64,000 bases of DNA from Streptomyces sp. NRRL B-1140 (GTDB lineage Bacteria > Actinomycetota > Actinomycetes > Streptomycetales > Streptomycetaceae), in assembly GCF_001280065.1 (NCBI RefSeq), contig NZ_LGEA01000025.1, positions 186,001-250,000 of the forward strand, given 5' to 3'. Numbering within the stretch: position 1 is the stretch's first letter; each line of letters begins with the position of its first letter. The translations under genes and the position numbers were made by a program. Below are positions 9,053 to 17,022 of this stretch, piece after piece. Below the pieces are notes generated by a model that made no database searches, was not told the origin of the DNA, and saw only the letters and a list, made by a program, of their open reading frames with translations.

Positions 9053-9705
9053 GGTGTCCTGTCCTCTCTCGCCCGGGCCGGGCACGGCGTGAGCGTATCG
9101 GGCGGGGAGCACGGCGTGACCGCCGTACCGGGATGCGGCACCAGGTGCCGGCGCAGGTGCGGCAGCATCCCGCGGTCGAGCAACTCCTGCCGCCAGACCA
9201 GCCGGGTGTGCTCCACCTGGCCGGCGGCCGGGGGCCCGCCGCGCCGGCGCAGGGCCGTGTGCAACAGCGCGGCCAGGGCGGCGAGGCCGGTCAGAGCCGC
9301 CACCAGCGCCAGCGTCCAGCCGGCCGCGACGAGCGATCCGGGCAGGGGCCCGAGGGCGTCGGCGACGTGGAGCAGGCCGCCGATCAGGAGCAGCGCCGCG
9401 GCGGAGGTGCCGGACACGAGCGGGGTGAGCACCGCGAGGGCCGGCAGCAGCTCGCCCGTACCGAGCGGGTGTCGCGCCTCGTGCCGGGCCGCCCGGCGCA
9501 CGGCGAGGTACGAGCGGTAGGGCTGCTCGGCCGCCGCCGCGATGTCGTCGGCGTGGGCGAGCGCGTGGGCGCGCAGGTGCGCTGCCGCCCGGCCGGTGGG
9601 GTCGGCGCCCAGGGCGCCGCGGATGTCCGCGGTGCCCAGCGCGTGGTGCAGGACGGCTTCGAAGTCCGCGCGGTCGTCCGGGCGGAGGCGGGACAGGTCG
9701 GCCAC
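9040..9705 (-). CDS. Membrane protein of unknown function
   Basis: 221 aa. The N-terminal half is soluble and Ala/Arg/His-rich (ADFEAVLHHALGTADIRGAL, AAHLRAHALAHADDI); the middle has two membrane segments (LPALAVLTPLVSGTSAAALLLIGG and LVAAGWTLALVAALTGLAALAALL); the tail is basic and hydrophilic. I do not recognise a family. GTG 9705 is chosen because GGGAGA precedes it and the sensible composition begins there. The gene ends inside the start of the TatA-like gene, forming a two-gene unit downstream of terD in the same direction. Confidence 0.6.
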   Translation of the reverse strand: MADLSRLRPDDRADFEAVLHHALGTADIRGALGADPTGRAAAHLRAHALAHADDIAAAAEQPYRSYLAVRRAARHEARHPLGTGELLPALAVLTPLVSGTSAAALLLIGGLLHVADALGPLPGSLVAAGWTLALVAALTGLAALAALLHTALRRRGGPPAAGQVEHTRLVWRQELLDRGMLPHLRRHLVPHPGTAVTPCSPPDTLTPCPARAREDRTPCSD

Positions 9706-9785
9706 AGGGTCTCCCGGTCGGTTGCTGAGGCGGCCGCCGGGCCTGCCCGCACGTGGTCGGGCCCGGCGGCGCGGTCGGTCCGTGT

Positions 9786-10361
9786 TCAGACGTTGACGCC
9801 GAAGTCGGAGGCGATACCGGCCAGGCCCGAGGCGTAGCCCTGGCCGACCGCGCGGAACTTCCACTCGCTGCCGTTCCGGTAGAGCTCGCCGAAGACCATC
9901 GCGGTCTCCGTGGAGGCGTCCTCGGACAGGTCGTAGCGGGCGATCTCCTGGCCGCCCGCCTGGTTGACGACGCGGATGAAGGCGTTGCTGACCTGTCCGA
10001 AGCTCTGGCCGCGGTTGCCGGCGTCGTGGATCGACACCGGGAACACGATCTTGTCGATGCCGGGGGGCACGGCGGCGAGGTTCACCTTGACGGACTCGTC
10101 GTCGCCCTCGCCTTCACCGGTGAGGTTGTCGCCGGTGTGCTCGACCGAACCGTCCGGGCTCTTGAGGTTGTTGTAGAAGACGAAGTGCTGGTCCGAGGGG
10201 ACCTTGCCGGAGGCGTCGAGGAGCAGGGCGGAGGCGTCGAGGTCGTAGTCGACGCCGGTCGTCGTGCGCACGTCCCAGCCCAGACCGACCAGGACGGCGG
10301 TGAGACCCGGCGCCTCCTTGCTGAGCGAGACGTTGCCGCCCTTGGACAGGGAAACTCCCAC
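9786..10361 (-). CDS. terD: TerD-family stress/tellurite-resistance protein
   Basis: 191 aa, typical TerD length. Begins [19 protein letters not shown] and contains [20 protein letters not shown] with the Asp-rich calcium-binding loops ([36 protein letters not shown]), and ends in the conserved [17 protein letters not shown]. TerD proteins bind Ca2+ and are linked to tellurite, oxidative and developmental stress in Streptomyces. GTG at 10361 has a strong GAAGGAGT site. The promoter region, shared with the divergent blaI, carries the TCTACA/TGTAGA operator at 10413-10428, so BlaI control is likely. Confidence 0.95.
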   Translation of the reverse strand: MGVSLSKGGNVSLSKEAPGLTAVLVGLGWDVRTTTGVDYDLDASALLLDASGKVPSDQHFVFYNNLKSPDGSVEHTGDNLTGEGEGDDESVKVNLAAVPPGIDKIVFPVSIHDAGNRGQSFGQVSNAFIRVVNQAGGQEIARYDLSEDASTETAMVFGELYRNGSEWKFRAVGQGYASGLAGIASDFGVNV

Positions 10362-10412
10362 GGGGTACTCCTTCTTGAGCGCTTGACGTATGCGGTGTGA
10401 TGCCTTCTGAAA

Positions 10413-10428
10413 TCTACAGCACTGTAGA
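10413..10428. promoter_or_regulatory. BlaI-type operator TCTACA-N4-TGTAGA (terD/blaI)
   Basis: A perfect inverted repeat TCTACA-GCAC-TGTAGA lies in the intergenic region between divergent terD and blaI, about 50 bp upstream of terD's start and 76 bp upstream of blaI's. BlaI/MecI repressors are known to bind TACA/TGTA palindromes. The same box occurs at 13043-13060 upstream of spo0M. Confidence 0.75.
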
Positions 10429-10504
10429 AATAGATGGGGTCGCGGGCCGTGGATCTATACGATGGCCGTGAGGGAGACACACGGCGGCGTGAGGGAGGCA
10501 GGCG

Positions 10505-10891
10505 GTGACGGACCCCGGGCAGCGTCCCCGGCGGGGACAGGGCGAGCTGGAGGCGCTGGTGCTGTCCGCGCTGCGGGAGGCGGACGGCCCGGCCACGGCC
10601 GGCTGGGTGCAGGAACGCCTCGGCGGTGATCTCGCGTACACCACGGTGATCACGATCCTGACCCGGCTGCTGGGCAAGGGCGCGGTGACCCGGGAGCGGG
10701 TCGGCCGGTCCTTCGCCTGGACACCGGCCTCGGACCAGGCGGGCCTGGCCGCCCGCAAGATGCGCAAGGTGCTGGACGCCGAGAGCGACCGCGGGGCGGT
10801 ACTGGCCAGTTTCGTCACCGGCCTCGGCCCGGACGAGGAACAGTTGCTGCGTCAGCTGCTCGATCAGGACCAGGGCGAAGGGGACGGCTGA
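10505..10891 (+). CDS. BlaI/MecI/CopY-family repressor
   Basis: 128 aa, the usual length. Winged helix at residues about 10-75 (GELEALVLSALREADGPATA; YTTVITILTRLLGKGAVTRE) and a C-terminal dimerisation helix pair (AARKMRKVLDAESDR; GPDEEQLLRQLLDQ). Family members bind TACA/TGTA palindromes and are released by proteolysis after a membrane M56 protease senses a signal. GTG 10505 follows a GAGGGAGGC region. The M56 protease gene begins 6 bp downstream, the classic blaI-blaR1 arrangement. Confidence 0.93.
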   Translation: MTDPGQRPRRGQGELEALVLSALREADGPATAGWVQERLGGDLAYTTVITILTRLLGKGAVTRERVGRSFAWTPASDQAGLAARKMRKVLDAESDRGAVLASFVTGLGPDEEQLLRQLLDQDQGEGDG

Positions 10892-10897
10892 AGCCTC

Positions 10898-11866
10898 ATG
10901 GGGGTCTTCGTCTTTCTGCCACTCGTCCTGCCGCTCACGGCCTGGCCGGTGGCGCGCCTGGCCGAACAGCATCTGCATCCGCGTACCGCGACCCGGCTGC
11001 TGACGGTGCTGGCCGTGGTGCTGGCACTGTGCAGCACGGTGTGTCTGGCGTTGGTGATGGTGGTCGGCACCGCCCAACTGCCCGGCAATCCGCTGCCGGA
11101 CGGCTGGTCCGACCCCGAGGTGCGGGCGGCGGTCCCCTACGACGAGGTCGTGGGCAAGGCCGCGATCCCCGCGCTGTGCGCGGTCCTCGTCGCCTGCGCC
11201 CGGACGGTGCGACGGCACGGACGCGTGCGCCGCCGGGCGCATCTGGCCCTCGCCGGACTGCGGGGCACGGAGGTGGCGGTACTGCCCGACGCCGAGCCCT
11301 ACGCGTACGCGCTGCCGCCCGCGGTCCGCCGGGGCGGGGGCCTGCCGGCCCGTGGTGCGGGGCGCGGCCGCGTCGTGGTGACGACGGCTCTGCTGGACCG
11401 GCTCCGGCCGGCCGAGCGGCGGGCTCTGTTCGCCCATGAGCGGGCGCATCTCGCCGCACGCCACGACCGCTTCCTGCTCGCCGTGCAGCTGGCGGCCCGT
11501 GCCAACCCGTTCCTGCGGCCCCTGCGCACCGCCGTGGCGTACACGGCGGAGCGGTGGGCGGACGAGGAGGCGGCCCGGGCGGTCGGCAGCCGCCGTACGG
11601 TGGCCCGGGCGATCGGCACCGCCGCGCTCGTCTCGCGGGGCACCCCGCATCCCACCCTCGCCGGACTCGCCGCCCCCGGACCGGTACCGCGCCGGGTGGC
11701 GGCGCTGCTCGGCCCCGCCCCCGCCGTGCGTCACTGGCCACCGGCGTTCACGGCGGTCGGACTGGCGGCGTGGGGCGCGGCCGCGGGCACGGCCGCCTCG
11801 GCGATGTCGTCGGCGAACTCTGCGGTGACGATGGTCCTCATCCTGCACGCCGCGACACCGCTCTGA
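10898..11866 (+). CDS. M56-family membrane metalloprotease (BlaR1-like, no sensor domain)
   Basis: 322 aa. N-terminal membrane helices (VFVFLPLVLPLTAWPVARLA; LTVLAVVLALCSTVCLALVMVV), a third near 85-100, then the gluzincin motif H180-E-R-A-H184 (FAHERAHLAARHDR) with downstream ERWADEEAA that supplies the third ligand, and a C-terminal helix. Unlike BlaR1 it lacks a penicillin-binding sensor, so the signal it senses is unknown. It should cleave or trigger loss of the adjacent BlaI-type repressor, relieving repression at the TCTACA-N4-TGTAGA boxes. Confidence 0.88.
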   Translation: MGVFVFLPLVLPLTAWPVARLAEQHLHPRTATRLLTVLAVVLALCSTVCLALVMVVGTAQLPGNPLPDGWSDPEVRAAVPYDEVVGKAAIPALCAVLVACARTVRRHGRVRRRAHLALAGLRGTEVAVLPDAEPYAYALPPAVRRGGGLPARGAGRGRVVVTTALLDRLRPAERRALFAHERAHLAARHDRFLLAVQLAARANPFLRPLRTAVAYTAERWADEEAARAVGSRRTVARAIGTAALVSRGTPHPTLAGLAAPGPVPRRVAALLGPAPAVRHWPPAFTAVGLAAWGAAAGTAASAMSSANSAVTMVLILHAATPL

Positions 11867-11887
11867 CCAACCTGCCAGAGCAGTGCG

Positions 11888-11920
11888 CGCGCCCCCAGGG
11901 GGCGCGGGGAACCGCGCGAC
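11888..11920 (+). terminator. Hairpin plus GCGCGGGGAAC-type Streptomyces intergenic element
   Basis: CGCGCCCCC-A-GGGGGCGCG (11888-11906) forms a 9-bp stem and is followed by GGGAACCGCGCGAC. This arrangement (GGGGCGCGGGGAAC.GCGCGA) is a familiar, highly repeated intergenic element of Streptomyces. It lies just after the M56 gene stop and can act as its terminator. Confidence 0.6.
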
Positions 11921-11988
11921 GAGTCACGATGGCGCCGCATCCGGCAGGCGGCGGGAAGTGTCACCTCGGAAGCCGCCGAGGCGCGGCC

Positions 11989-13008
11989 TCAGCCCTCGTC
12001 CTCCTCCTCGCCCTCGAAGAAGTCCCCGACCTCGTCGACGACTTCACCCGCGACCATGCCGCCGACGACTCCGACCGCCAGCCCGGCCGCACCCGCGGCG
12101 ACGGCCGTGCCCATACCGGGGCCCGAGCGGCCGCCGTCGTGGTGCTGCCCCTTGGGTCCGTGGTCGCCCGGGCCGAAGGGGGCGGGGGAGCCGTGGTTCA
12201 GGGGCGAGCCGTACCCGGCGGGGGTGGCGTACGACGCCCGGTGCTCGGCCAGTTGCCGCATCCAGCCGTCGAGGAGCGTGGGCCAGTCCCGCTGCTCCAC
12301 CCCGTCGTGGGAAACGGTGAACCGGGTGAGCGCGTCGTGGCCGGGCGACAGGAAGCCGCCCCGCTTGTCCGCTTCCAGTACCACCTCCAGGCCGCCCGGG
12401 TTCGCCAGGAACGTCAGCTCGACCTCGTTGATCTGGTGCGCGTACTGCGGAGCGGGGAGGAGCTCGATCTCCTGGTAGAAGGGCAGTCGCTGCCCCGTGC
12501 CGCCGATGCGCCCGTACTCGAGGTCGGCCGACCTGAAACCGAACCCGAGCCCGCCGAGGGCTTCCAGTACGGCCTCCTGCGCGGGCAGCGGCGAGACGTT
12601 CAGCTGGTCCAGGTCGCCCTTGTCCTTCGCGCCCGCCACCGACAGTTCGGTGCGCACCCCGAGGACCACGCCCAGGTTCTGCCCGTGCAGTTCGGTGACC
12701 GGTGTCTCCCACGGCAGGACGACGCTGAACGGCACGCTGCGCTGCTCGCCCTCCGCGAGCCGGAAGCCGCCGCCGACGGCGAACCGGTCGAAGGCCACGA
12801 CGCCCTCGCTCTCACCGCCCTGGTGCTCGGCCTCGACCCGGGCCACCAGCTCCAGGGTGATGTGCTCGATCTCGAAGTCGGCCTTGCCGCCCGCGAGGTG
12901 GACCTGACCGGTGAGGGCGCCGCCGGGCCGGACGGGAGCGGGGTCGAGGACCGTGTCGACCGTGGGGCCGCCGACACCGAGGGCGCCGAGCAGTCGTTTG
13001 AACACCAT
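11989..13008 (-). CDS. spo0M: Sporulation-control protein Spo0M
   Basis: 339 aa. N-terminal arrestin-like fold of Spo0M (MVFKRLLGALGVGGPTVDT; GGALTGQVHLAGGKADFEIE; the EHITLELVARVE strand), then a second beta-sandwich (PFYQEIELLPAPQYAHQINE; LEVVLEADKRGGF). The C-terminus is Gly/His/Pro-rich with a glycine-zipper-like stretch (GTAVAAGAAGLAVGVVGGMV) and an acidic end. In Bacillus, Spo0M affects sporulation and cytokinesis. ATG 13008 is taken rather than GTG 13020, because that GTG overlaps the GGAG ribosome site. The promoter carries the same BlaI-type palindrome as terD/blaI. Confidence 0.9.
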   Translation of the reverse strand: MVFKRLLGALGVGGPTVDTVLDPAPVRPGGALTGQVHLAGGKADFEIEHITLELVARVEAEHQGGESEGVVAFDRFAVGGGFRLAEGEQRSVPFSVVLPWETPVTELHGQNLGVVLGVRTELSVAGAKDKGDLDQLNVSPLPAQEAVLEALGGLGFGFRSADLEYGRIGGTGQRLPFYQEIELLPAPQYAHQINEVELTFLANPGGLEVVLEADKRGGFLSPGHDALTRFTVSHDGVEQRDWPTLLDGWMRQLAEHRASYATPAGYGSPLNHGSPAPFGPGDHGPKGQHHDGGRSGPGMGTAVAAGAAGLAVGVVGGMVAGEVVDEVGDFFEGEEEDEG

Positions 13009-13042
13009 GGTGGCGTCCACTCCTTCATGTGCGTGTGCTGTC

Positions 13043-13060
13043 TTCTACAAGCCTGTAGAA
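13043..13060. promoter_or_regulatory. BlaI-type operator TTCTACA-N4-TGTAGAA (spo0M)
   Basis: Perfect palindrome with 7-bp arms (TTCTACA, AGCC, TGTAGAA), 35 bp upstream of the spo0M start. It shares its core TCTACA-N4-TGTAGA with the box at 10413-10428 in the terD/blaI promoter region, which points to a common repressor. Confidence 0.75.
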
Positions 13061-13147
13061 GCATAGGGGGTGCAAGCGGCGGGGGACCGTGTCGTGGGTG
13101 CCCGCGCGCCGGGATTGGCTGAAAAGGGATCACCCCCGGGACACGAC

Positions 13148-13184
13148 GGTGCCGCAGCCCGCCTCCACGGCGGACTGCGGCACC
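13148..13184 (-). terminator. Terminator hairpin of the GH39-like gene
   Basis: GGTGCCGCAG (13148-13157) pairs with CTGCGGCACC (13175-13184), and an inner CGCC/GGCG pair shortens the loop to TCCAC. It lies 24 bp beyond the stop of the minus-strand glycoside hydrolase. Confidence 0.7.
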
Positions 13185-13207
13185 GGATCCGTCCCTCACC
13201 GCAAGGC

Positions 13208-15748
13208 TCAGCCCACGACGCGGCCCAGCTCGATCCGGTCGATGTTCGGCGCCCAGGCGGTGGCGTTGCCGAACGTCACCTTGTTCGTTCCCATCACGAG
13301 ATCGACCGGGACACCGATCGTCCAGTAGTCGTCCTCGCTCCAGGTGTTCTTGAAGGTGACCTTCCGCGGCGCGCCACCCCCGACCGTGATGTCCGCCGTG
13401 CGGGACATGATGTCCGTGTTGTAGGCGTGGCCGTTGTCCCGGCGGTCGTTGTGGGCGTAGTGAACGACCAGCACGTACCGGCCGGGCCTGGGGGCGTCCA
13501 CCGTGAACTGCGCCGTGCTGTCGGGGTCGTTGCCCAGCTCCCCGATGAACGAGCCTGCGGAGGCGTGCGGGGAGTGGACGAGTTTCGCGCCACCCGCGAG
13601 CGTGGCCGAGGCGCCCTCGTAGGAGAGGGTGCCCGCCGCCGAGCCGTCGCCCGTGACGTCGAGGGAGCGGACGGCGGCGTGGCCCGATGTCATCGCGACC
13701 CGGTTGTTGCCCGCGACGAGGTACAGCCGCAGCGAGCGGCCGGGCGCCGCCGGGACGGTCTCGCCGTGCAGGGCCAGTCTCACCGAGGCCGAGGCCCGCG
13801 GGGTGACCGTGTAGTAGCCGTCGCGCGGGGCGTAGACGTCGAAGACGGCCTTGTCGCCCGGGCGCAGCACCAGGGCACCCGTGCCCACGCCGGCCGACGA
13901 CGTGTAGTCGTAGGACGGCCTGCCGCTGATGTCCGCCAGCGTCGCCTCGTACGACGCGGAGGCCGCCTGCGTGCGGGCCGTCAGGTCGATCCGGTCGAGC
14001 GTGACCTCGGCGTCGCCCTTGGCCAGCACCAACCGGTGTGTTCCCGCCGTCAGCCGGACGCCGACGTCCTTCTTGGCGCGGTAGGTCCAGTTCTCCGTGG
14101 AGGCGTAGGTGACGGTCACCGGGGCGGTGCCGTCGACGGTCAGCTTCTGTGTGGCGGGGCCGCCGGACTGGTTGCCGTAGAGGATCGCCAGGTCGTAGGT
14201 GCCGTCCTTCGGCACGTCCACCGTGAACTCGACCTGGCTGCCGGGCTGGTCGAGGGAGCCGACGTCCTTGGTGCCGGAGGCCGCGTAGCCGTTGGCGTTG
14301 CTCACCGTGCCCTGGGTGTAGACCTTGCCGTCGGTGATGGCCGCGTCCTCGGCCTCGTACGACGCCGACCACGGGACGGAGACGGCGGACGGGGTTCCCG
14401 AGCCGCCGGGGGTGAGCACGATCCGGTACGCGGACATCTTGTGCAGGCCGCGCAGCGGGACGGTCGCCGAGCCGTCCTGTGCGATCTTCACCTTCGTGCG
14501 CGCGAGGACCCGCGGCGCCGCGTGCTGCCCCTCGTACCCCGACCAGGCGGCCTCGGCGACGGTCGCGGTGACCGTACGGCCGAACGCGGACCGCGGTACG
14601 TTCCGCACGACCACGTCCGCGTCGCCGTCCGCGCCCCCGAGCAGCACCTGGGCCTGGCGGCGGGAGGTGTCGAGGGAGGCGAGGCCCTGCAGGGTGTCGA
14701 CGGTGTTCGGCCGGGGCGGTGTCACCTTCACGGTGTTCCCGGTCAGGCCCGCGTACCAGCGGAACAGCCACCAGCCGCCGTTCGGGATGTTGGTCCGCGC
14801 CATCTGGCCGCTGAGATTGCCGGCGGCGTCCCAGTACGCCATGTTGGCGTACACCTTGTTGCGCTCGAACATCGACACCCACTGCACGAGCTGCCCGGGC
14901 ACGGACAGGTCGCGGCGGTTGGCGTACTCGTCGATGTTGATCTTCAGCGGGGCGATGCCCGCCTCGCGCTCCAGCCCGCGGTAGTCGTCGTAGTGCGCCT
15001 GGAAGTCACGCAGCGAACCCGAGCCGAGCTCGTGCCAGGTCATCACCTGGGGGAGCACGTTCTCCCGCTTGGCGAAAGCGAGGAAGTCCCTCAACAGGCG
15101 GGTGTGGTACCCGGCCTCGTTGGGCCCGGCGATCCGCGCGTCCGGGTCGATGGCGCGGATCCGCTGGTACACCGTCTTCCAGTCCTCGAAGAACCGGTCG
15201 CGGTTCTTCTCGTACTGGGCCTGGTCCTTGACGTCGAGCTTGTACCAGATCTGGTCGGGCTCGTTGAACGGGATGTAGACGAAGCGGTCGCTGTTCGGGT
15301 CGGCCGACACCTCCTTGACGATCTTGTCGACCTTGGGGAGGTAGTCGGCGATGCCGAGGTCCTCGTACGGCCACTTCGCGTAGATGTCCTGCATCATCAC
15401 GTTGATCTCGCCGCCGCCGGTGCGGAAGAACGACCGGGAGACCGTGAGTGCGTCACCGTTGGGATGCTGGGCCCCGCCCTCCGGCTTCTGCGAGACGCTG
15501 GTGATCTTCAGCGGCTCCATCACGGCGTCACTGGGCACCCCGTCGTCGCTCAGCCCGTAGAGGGAGCCGTTGGCGCCGAGCATCACCGGGCCCTCGGACG
15601 AGTCCAGGTCGACGGTCAGACGCTGCGGGTCGGCGACCGCGGCCGCCGATCCGGTTGCGGGAAGGGTGGCTGCCATGGCGGCTGCTCCAAGGAGTGCTGC
15701 GAACAGGGCGGTTCTGGTGCGGGATCTCTTGGGGGTGGGGGTGATCAC
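13208..15748 (-). CDS. Secreted GH39-like glycoside hydrolase with CBM35-like modules
   Basis: 846 aa. Signal peptide (TALFAALLGAAAMAATLP ... GSAAAVADP). A TIM-barrel-type domain spans about 45-330, with candidate acid/base Glu in VYIPFNEPDQIWY and nucleophile Glu in KINIDEYANRRD, spaced as in GH39/clan A enzymes. A beta-sandwich (about 345-420) follows, then three carbohydrate-binding-like modules, each opening with a SYEA/SYEG motif (ASYEAEDAAI, ASYEATLADI, LSYEGASATL); the first is a good CBM35. The substrate is not evident. GTG 15748 is chosen because CGGAGG precedes it and the signal peptide fits. It lies next to a LacI regulator, which may control it. Confidence 0.75.
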   Translation of the reverse strand: MITPTPKRSRTRTALFAALLGAAAMAATLPATGSAAAVADPQRLTVDLDSSEGPVMLGANGSLYGLSDDGVPSDAVMEPLKITSVSQKPEGGAQHPNGDALTVSRSFFRTGGGEINVMMQDIYAKWPYEDLGIADYLPKVDKIVKEVSADPNSDRFVYIPFNEPDQIWYKLDVKDQAQYEKNRDRFFEDWKTVYQRIRAIDPDARIAGPNEAGYHTRLLRDFLAFAKRENVLPQVMTWHELGSGSLRDFQAHYDDYRGLEREAGIAPLKINIDEYANRRDLSVPGQLVQWVSMFERNKVYANMAYWDAAGNLSGQMARTNIPNGGWWLFRWYAGLTGNTVKVTPPRPNTVDTLQGLASLDTSRRQAQVLLGGADGDADVVVRNVPRSAFGRTVTATVAEAAWSGYEGQHAAPRVLARTKVKIAQDGSATVPLRGLHKMSAYRIVLTPGGSGTPSAVSVPWSASYEAEDAAITDGKVYTQGTVSNANGYAASGTKDVGSLDQPGSQVEFTVDVPKDGTYDLAILYGNQSGGPATQKLTVDGTAPVTVTYASTENWTYRAKKDVGVRLTAGTHRLVLAKGDAEVTLDRIDLTARTQAASASYEATLADISGRPSYDYTSSAGVGTGALVLRPGDKAVFDVYAPRDGYYTVTPRASASVRLALHGETVPAAPGRSLRLYLVAGNNRVAMTSGHAAVRSLDVTGDGSAAGTLSYEGASATLAGGAKLVHSPHASAGSFIGELGNDPDSTAQFTVDAPRPGRYVLVVHYAHNDRRDNGHAYNTDIMSRTADITVGGGAPRKVTFKNTWSEDDYWTIGVPVDLVMGTNKVTFGNATAWAPNIDRIELGRVVG

Positions 15749-15860
15749 GCTGCTGGACCTCCGGTCACTCGACGGCTCCACTGGTGATTCCGGACACGAT
15801 CTTTCGGCCGCACGCGGTGGGGGTCGGGAGGCGGGACGCGCGGCCGCGGACAGGGGCTGC

Positions 15861-16898
15861 TCAGATGCGGGCCGGCGGTGGGCCCGAGCTCTCCCGCACC
15901 ACCAGTTCCGGTTCGGACACGGGATGCGGGGCGACCGGGGCGGACTCCTCCAGGGCGCCGTGCAACAGGGCGAAGGCGGCCCGGCCGAGGCCGGTGAAGT
16001 CCAGGCGCACGGTGGTCAGGGACGGAGTGAGGAAGGCGGAGTGCGGGGCGTCGTCGAACCCGGCCACGCTGACCTCGCCCGGCACCGGGCGGCCCGTCTC
16101 GTGCAGGGCGCGCAGCACGCCGAGCGCGAGGTCGTCGTTGCCGCACAGGATCGCGGTGACGGACGGGTCACGCGCCAGCTTCAGCGCCGCGGCATGACCG
16201 CCCGCCGGTCCCCAGCCGCTCTGCGCCGGGCGGGGTTCCGGGGCGCCCGCCTCCCTCAGCGCCTGCCGCCAGCCGCTGGTGCGGGCGCTGGTGCGGCGGG
16301 TGCTGGAGGGGATGGCGACGTAGTGCACGGTCTCGTGACCGAGGGAGAGCAGATGGCGGGTCGCCTGGTAGGCGGCCTCGCGGTCGTCGGTCCACACCCA
16401 GGGGCTCCCGCCGCCGGGCGGGCTCGCCGGCGTCTCGACCACGCCCACGACCGGCACCCCGGCGGGCACGGCGCTCAACGCCCGCACACCGGCCGGATCG
16501 TAGGCGATCACGACGATCCCGCCGCCGGTGTCCGTGGCGCGCTGCACTTCGGCGGCGACGGCCGCCTCCTCGGCGGATTCCAGCACGCCGATGCCGACCG
16601 CGTACGACGCGGCGCGGGCGGACTCCTCGATGCCCTGCAGAATCGAGGCGTAGCCGTAGTGGGTGGTGTTCGCGGTGAGCACGGTCAGGGTGCGGGTGCG
16701 CCCGCTGGCCAGGGCGAGGGCGGTGGCGTTGCGGCGGAAGCCCAGCTCCTCGATGGCGGCCTGTACCCGCTCCCGGGTGGACGGCCGGACGCTGGGATGA
16801 CCGTTGATCACCCGCGAGACCGTCTGGTACGAGACCCCCGCGGCCGTGGCGACGTCCCGGATGCTCGCCGGGCGCCTGGTGTGACCGGTCACATGCAT
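15861..16898 (-). CDS. LacI-family transcriptional regulator
   Basis: 345 aa. Helix-turn-helix at about 11-35 (SIRDVATAAGVSYQTVSRVI) with hinge helix RVQAAIEELGFRRNATALAL, then a periplasmic-binding-protein-like sensor domain (GIVVIAYDPAGV, TAILCGNDDLALGVLRAL, GEVSVAGFDDAPHSAFLTPS). It binds a sugar-type effector. Two copies of a TGTGANCGGTCAC palindrome overlap and precede its own start, so it is probably autoregulated. A half-site (CCGGTCACTC, 15761-15770) lies just upstream of the GH39-like gene, which follows in the same direction and is the likely target. Confidence 0.92.
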   Translation of the reverse strand: MHVTGHTRRPASIRDVATAAGVSYQTVSRVINGHPSVRPSTRERVQAAIEELGFRRNATALALASGRTRTLTVLTANTTHYGYASILQGIEESARAASYAVGIGVLESAEEAAVAAEVQRATDTGGGIVVIAYDPAGVRALSAVPAGVPVVGVVETPASPPGGGSPWVWTDDREAAYQATRHLLSLGHETVHYVAIPSSTRRTSARTSGWRQALREAGAPEPRPAQSGWGPAGGHAAALKLARDPSVTAILCGNDDLALGVLRALHETGRPVPGEVSVAGFDDAPHSAFLTPSLTTVRLDFTGLGRAAFALLHGALEESAPVAPHPVSEPELVVRESSGPPPARI

Positions 16899-16921
16899 GC
16901 CGAGAATTGTGATCGGTCACT
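16880..16921. promoter_or_regulatory. Paired LacI-type operators TGTGANCGGTCAC
   Basis: A perfect 14-bp palindrome TGTGACCGGTCACA (16880-16893) lies inside the first codons of the lacI-type gene and a near copy TGTGATCGGTCACT (16908-16921) lies upstream, 28 bp apart. Two sites nearly three helical turns apart fit cooperative binding by a LacI dimer or tetramer. Confidence 0.7.
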
Positions 16922-17022
16922 CCTGGATCGTCAAGAGAGGGTAATGAGCGCGTCGTGGACCCGCCGCACTCGCCCCGCGACCGGCCGCGGAACGAGTCGG
17001 CGGCCGGCCCCTTCCGGCTCCC

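Noticed and set aside
10375..10386. TTGAGCGCTTGA near the terD ribosome site as a second operator
   Set aside because: Only four of six arm bases pair and it overlaps the leader next to the ribosome site; likely chance.
13070..15787. 905-codon plus-strand frame opposite the GH39-like gene
   Set aside because: Antisense shadow of a well-supported enzyme; Arg/Val/Gly-rich with no domain.
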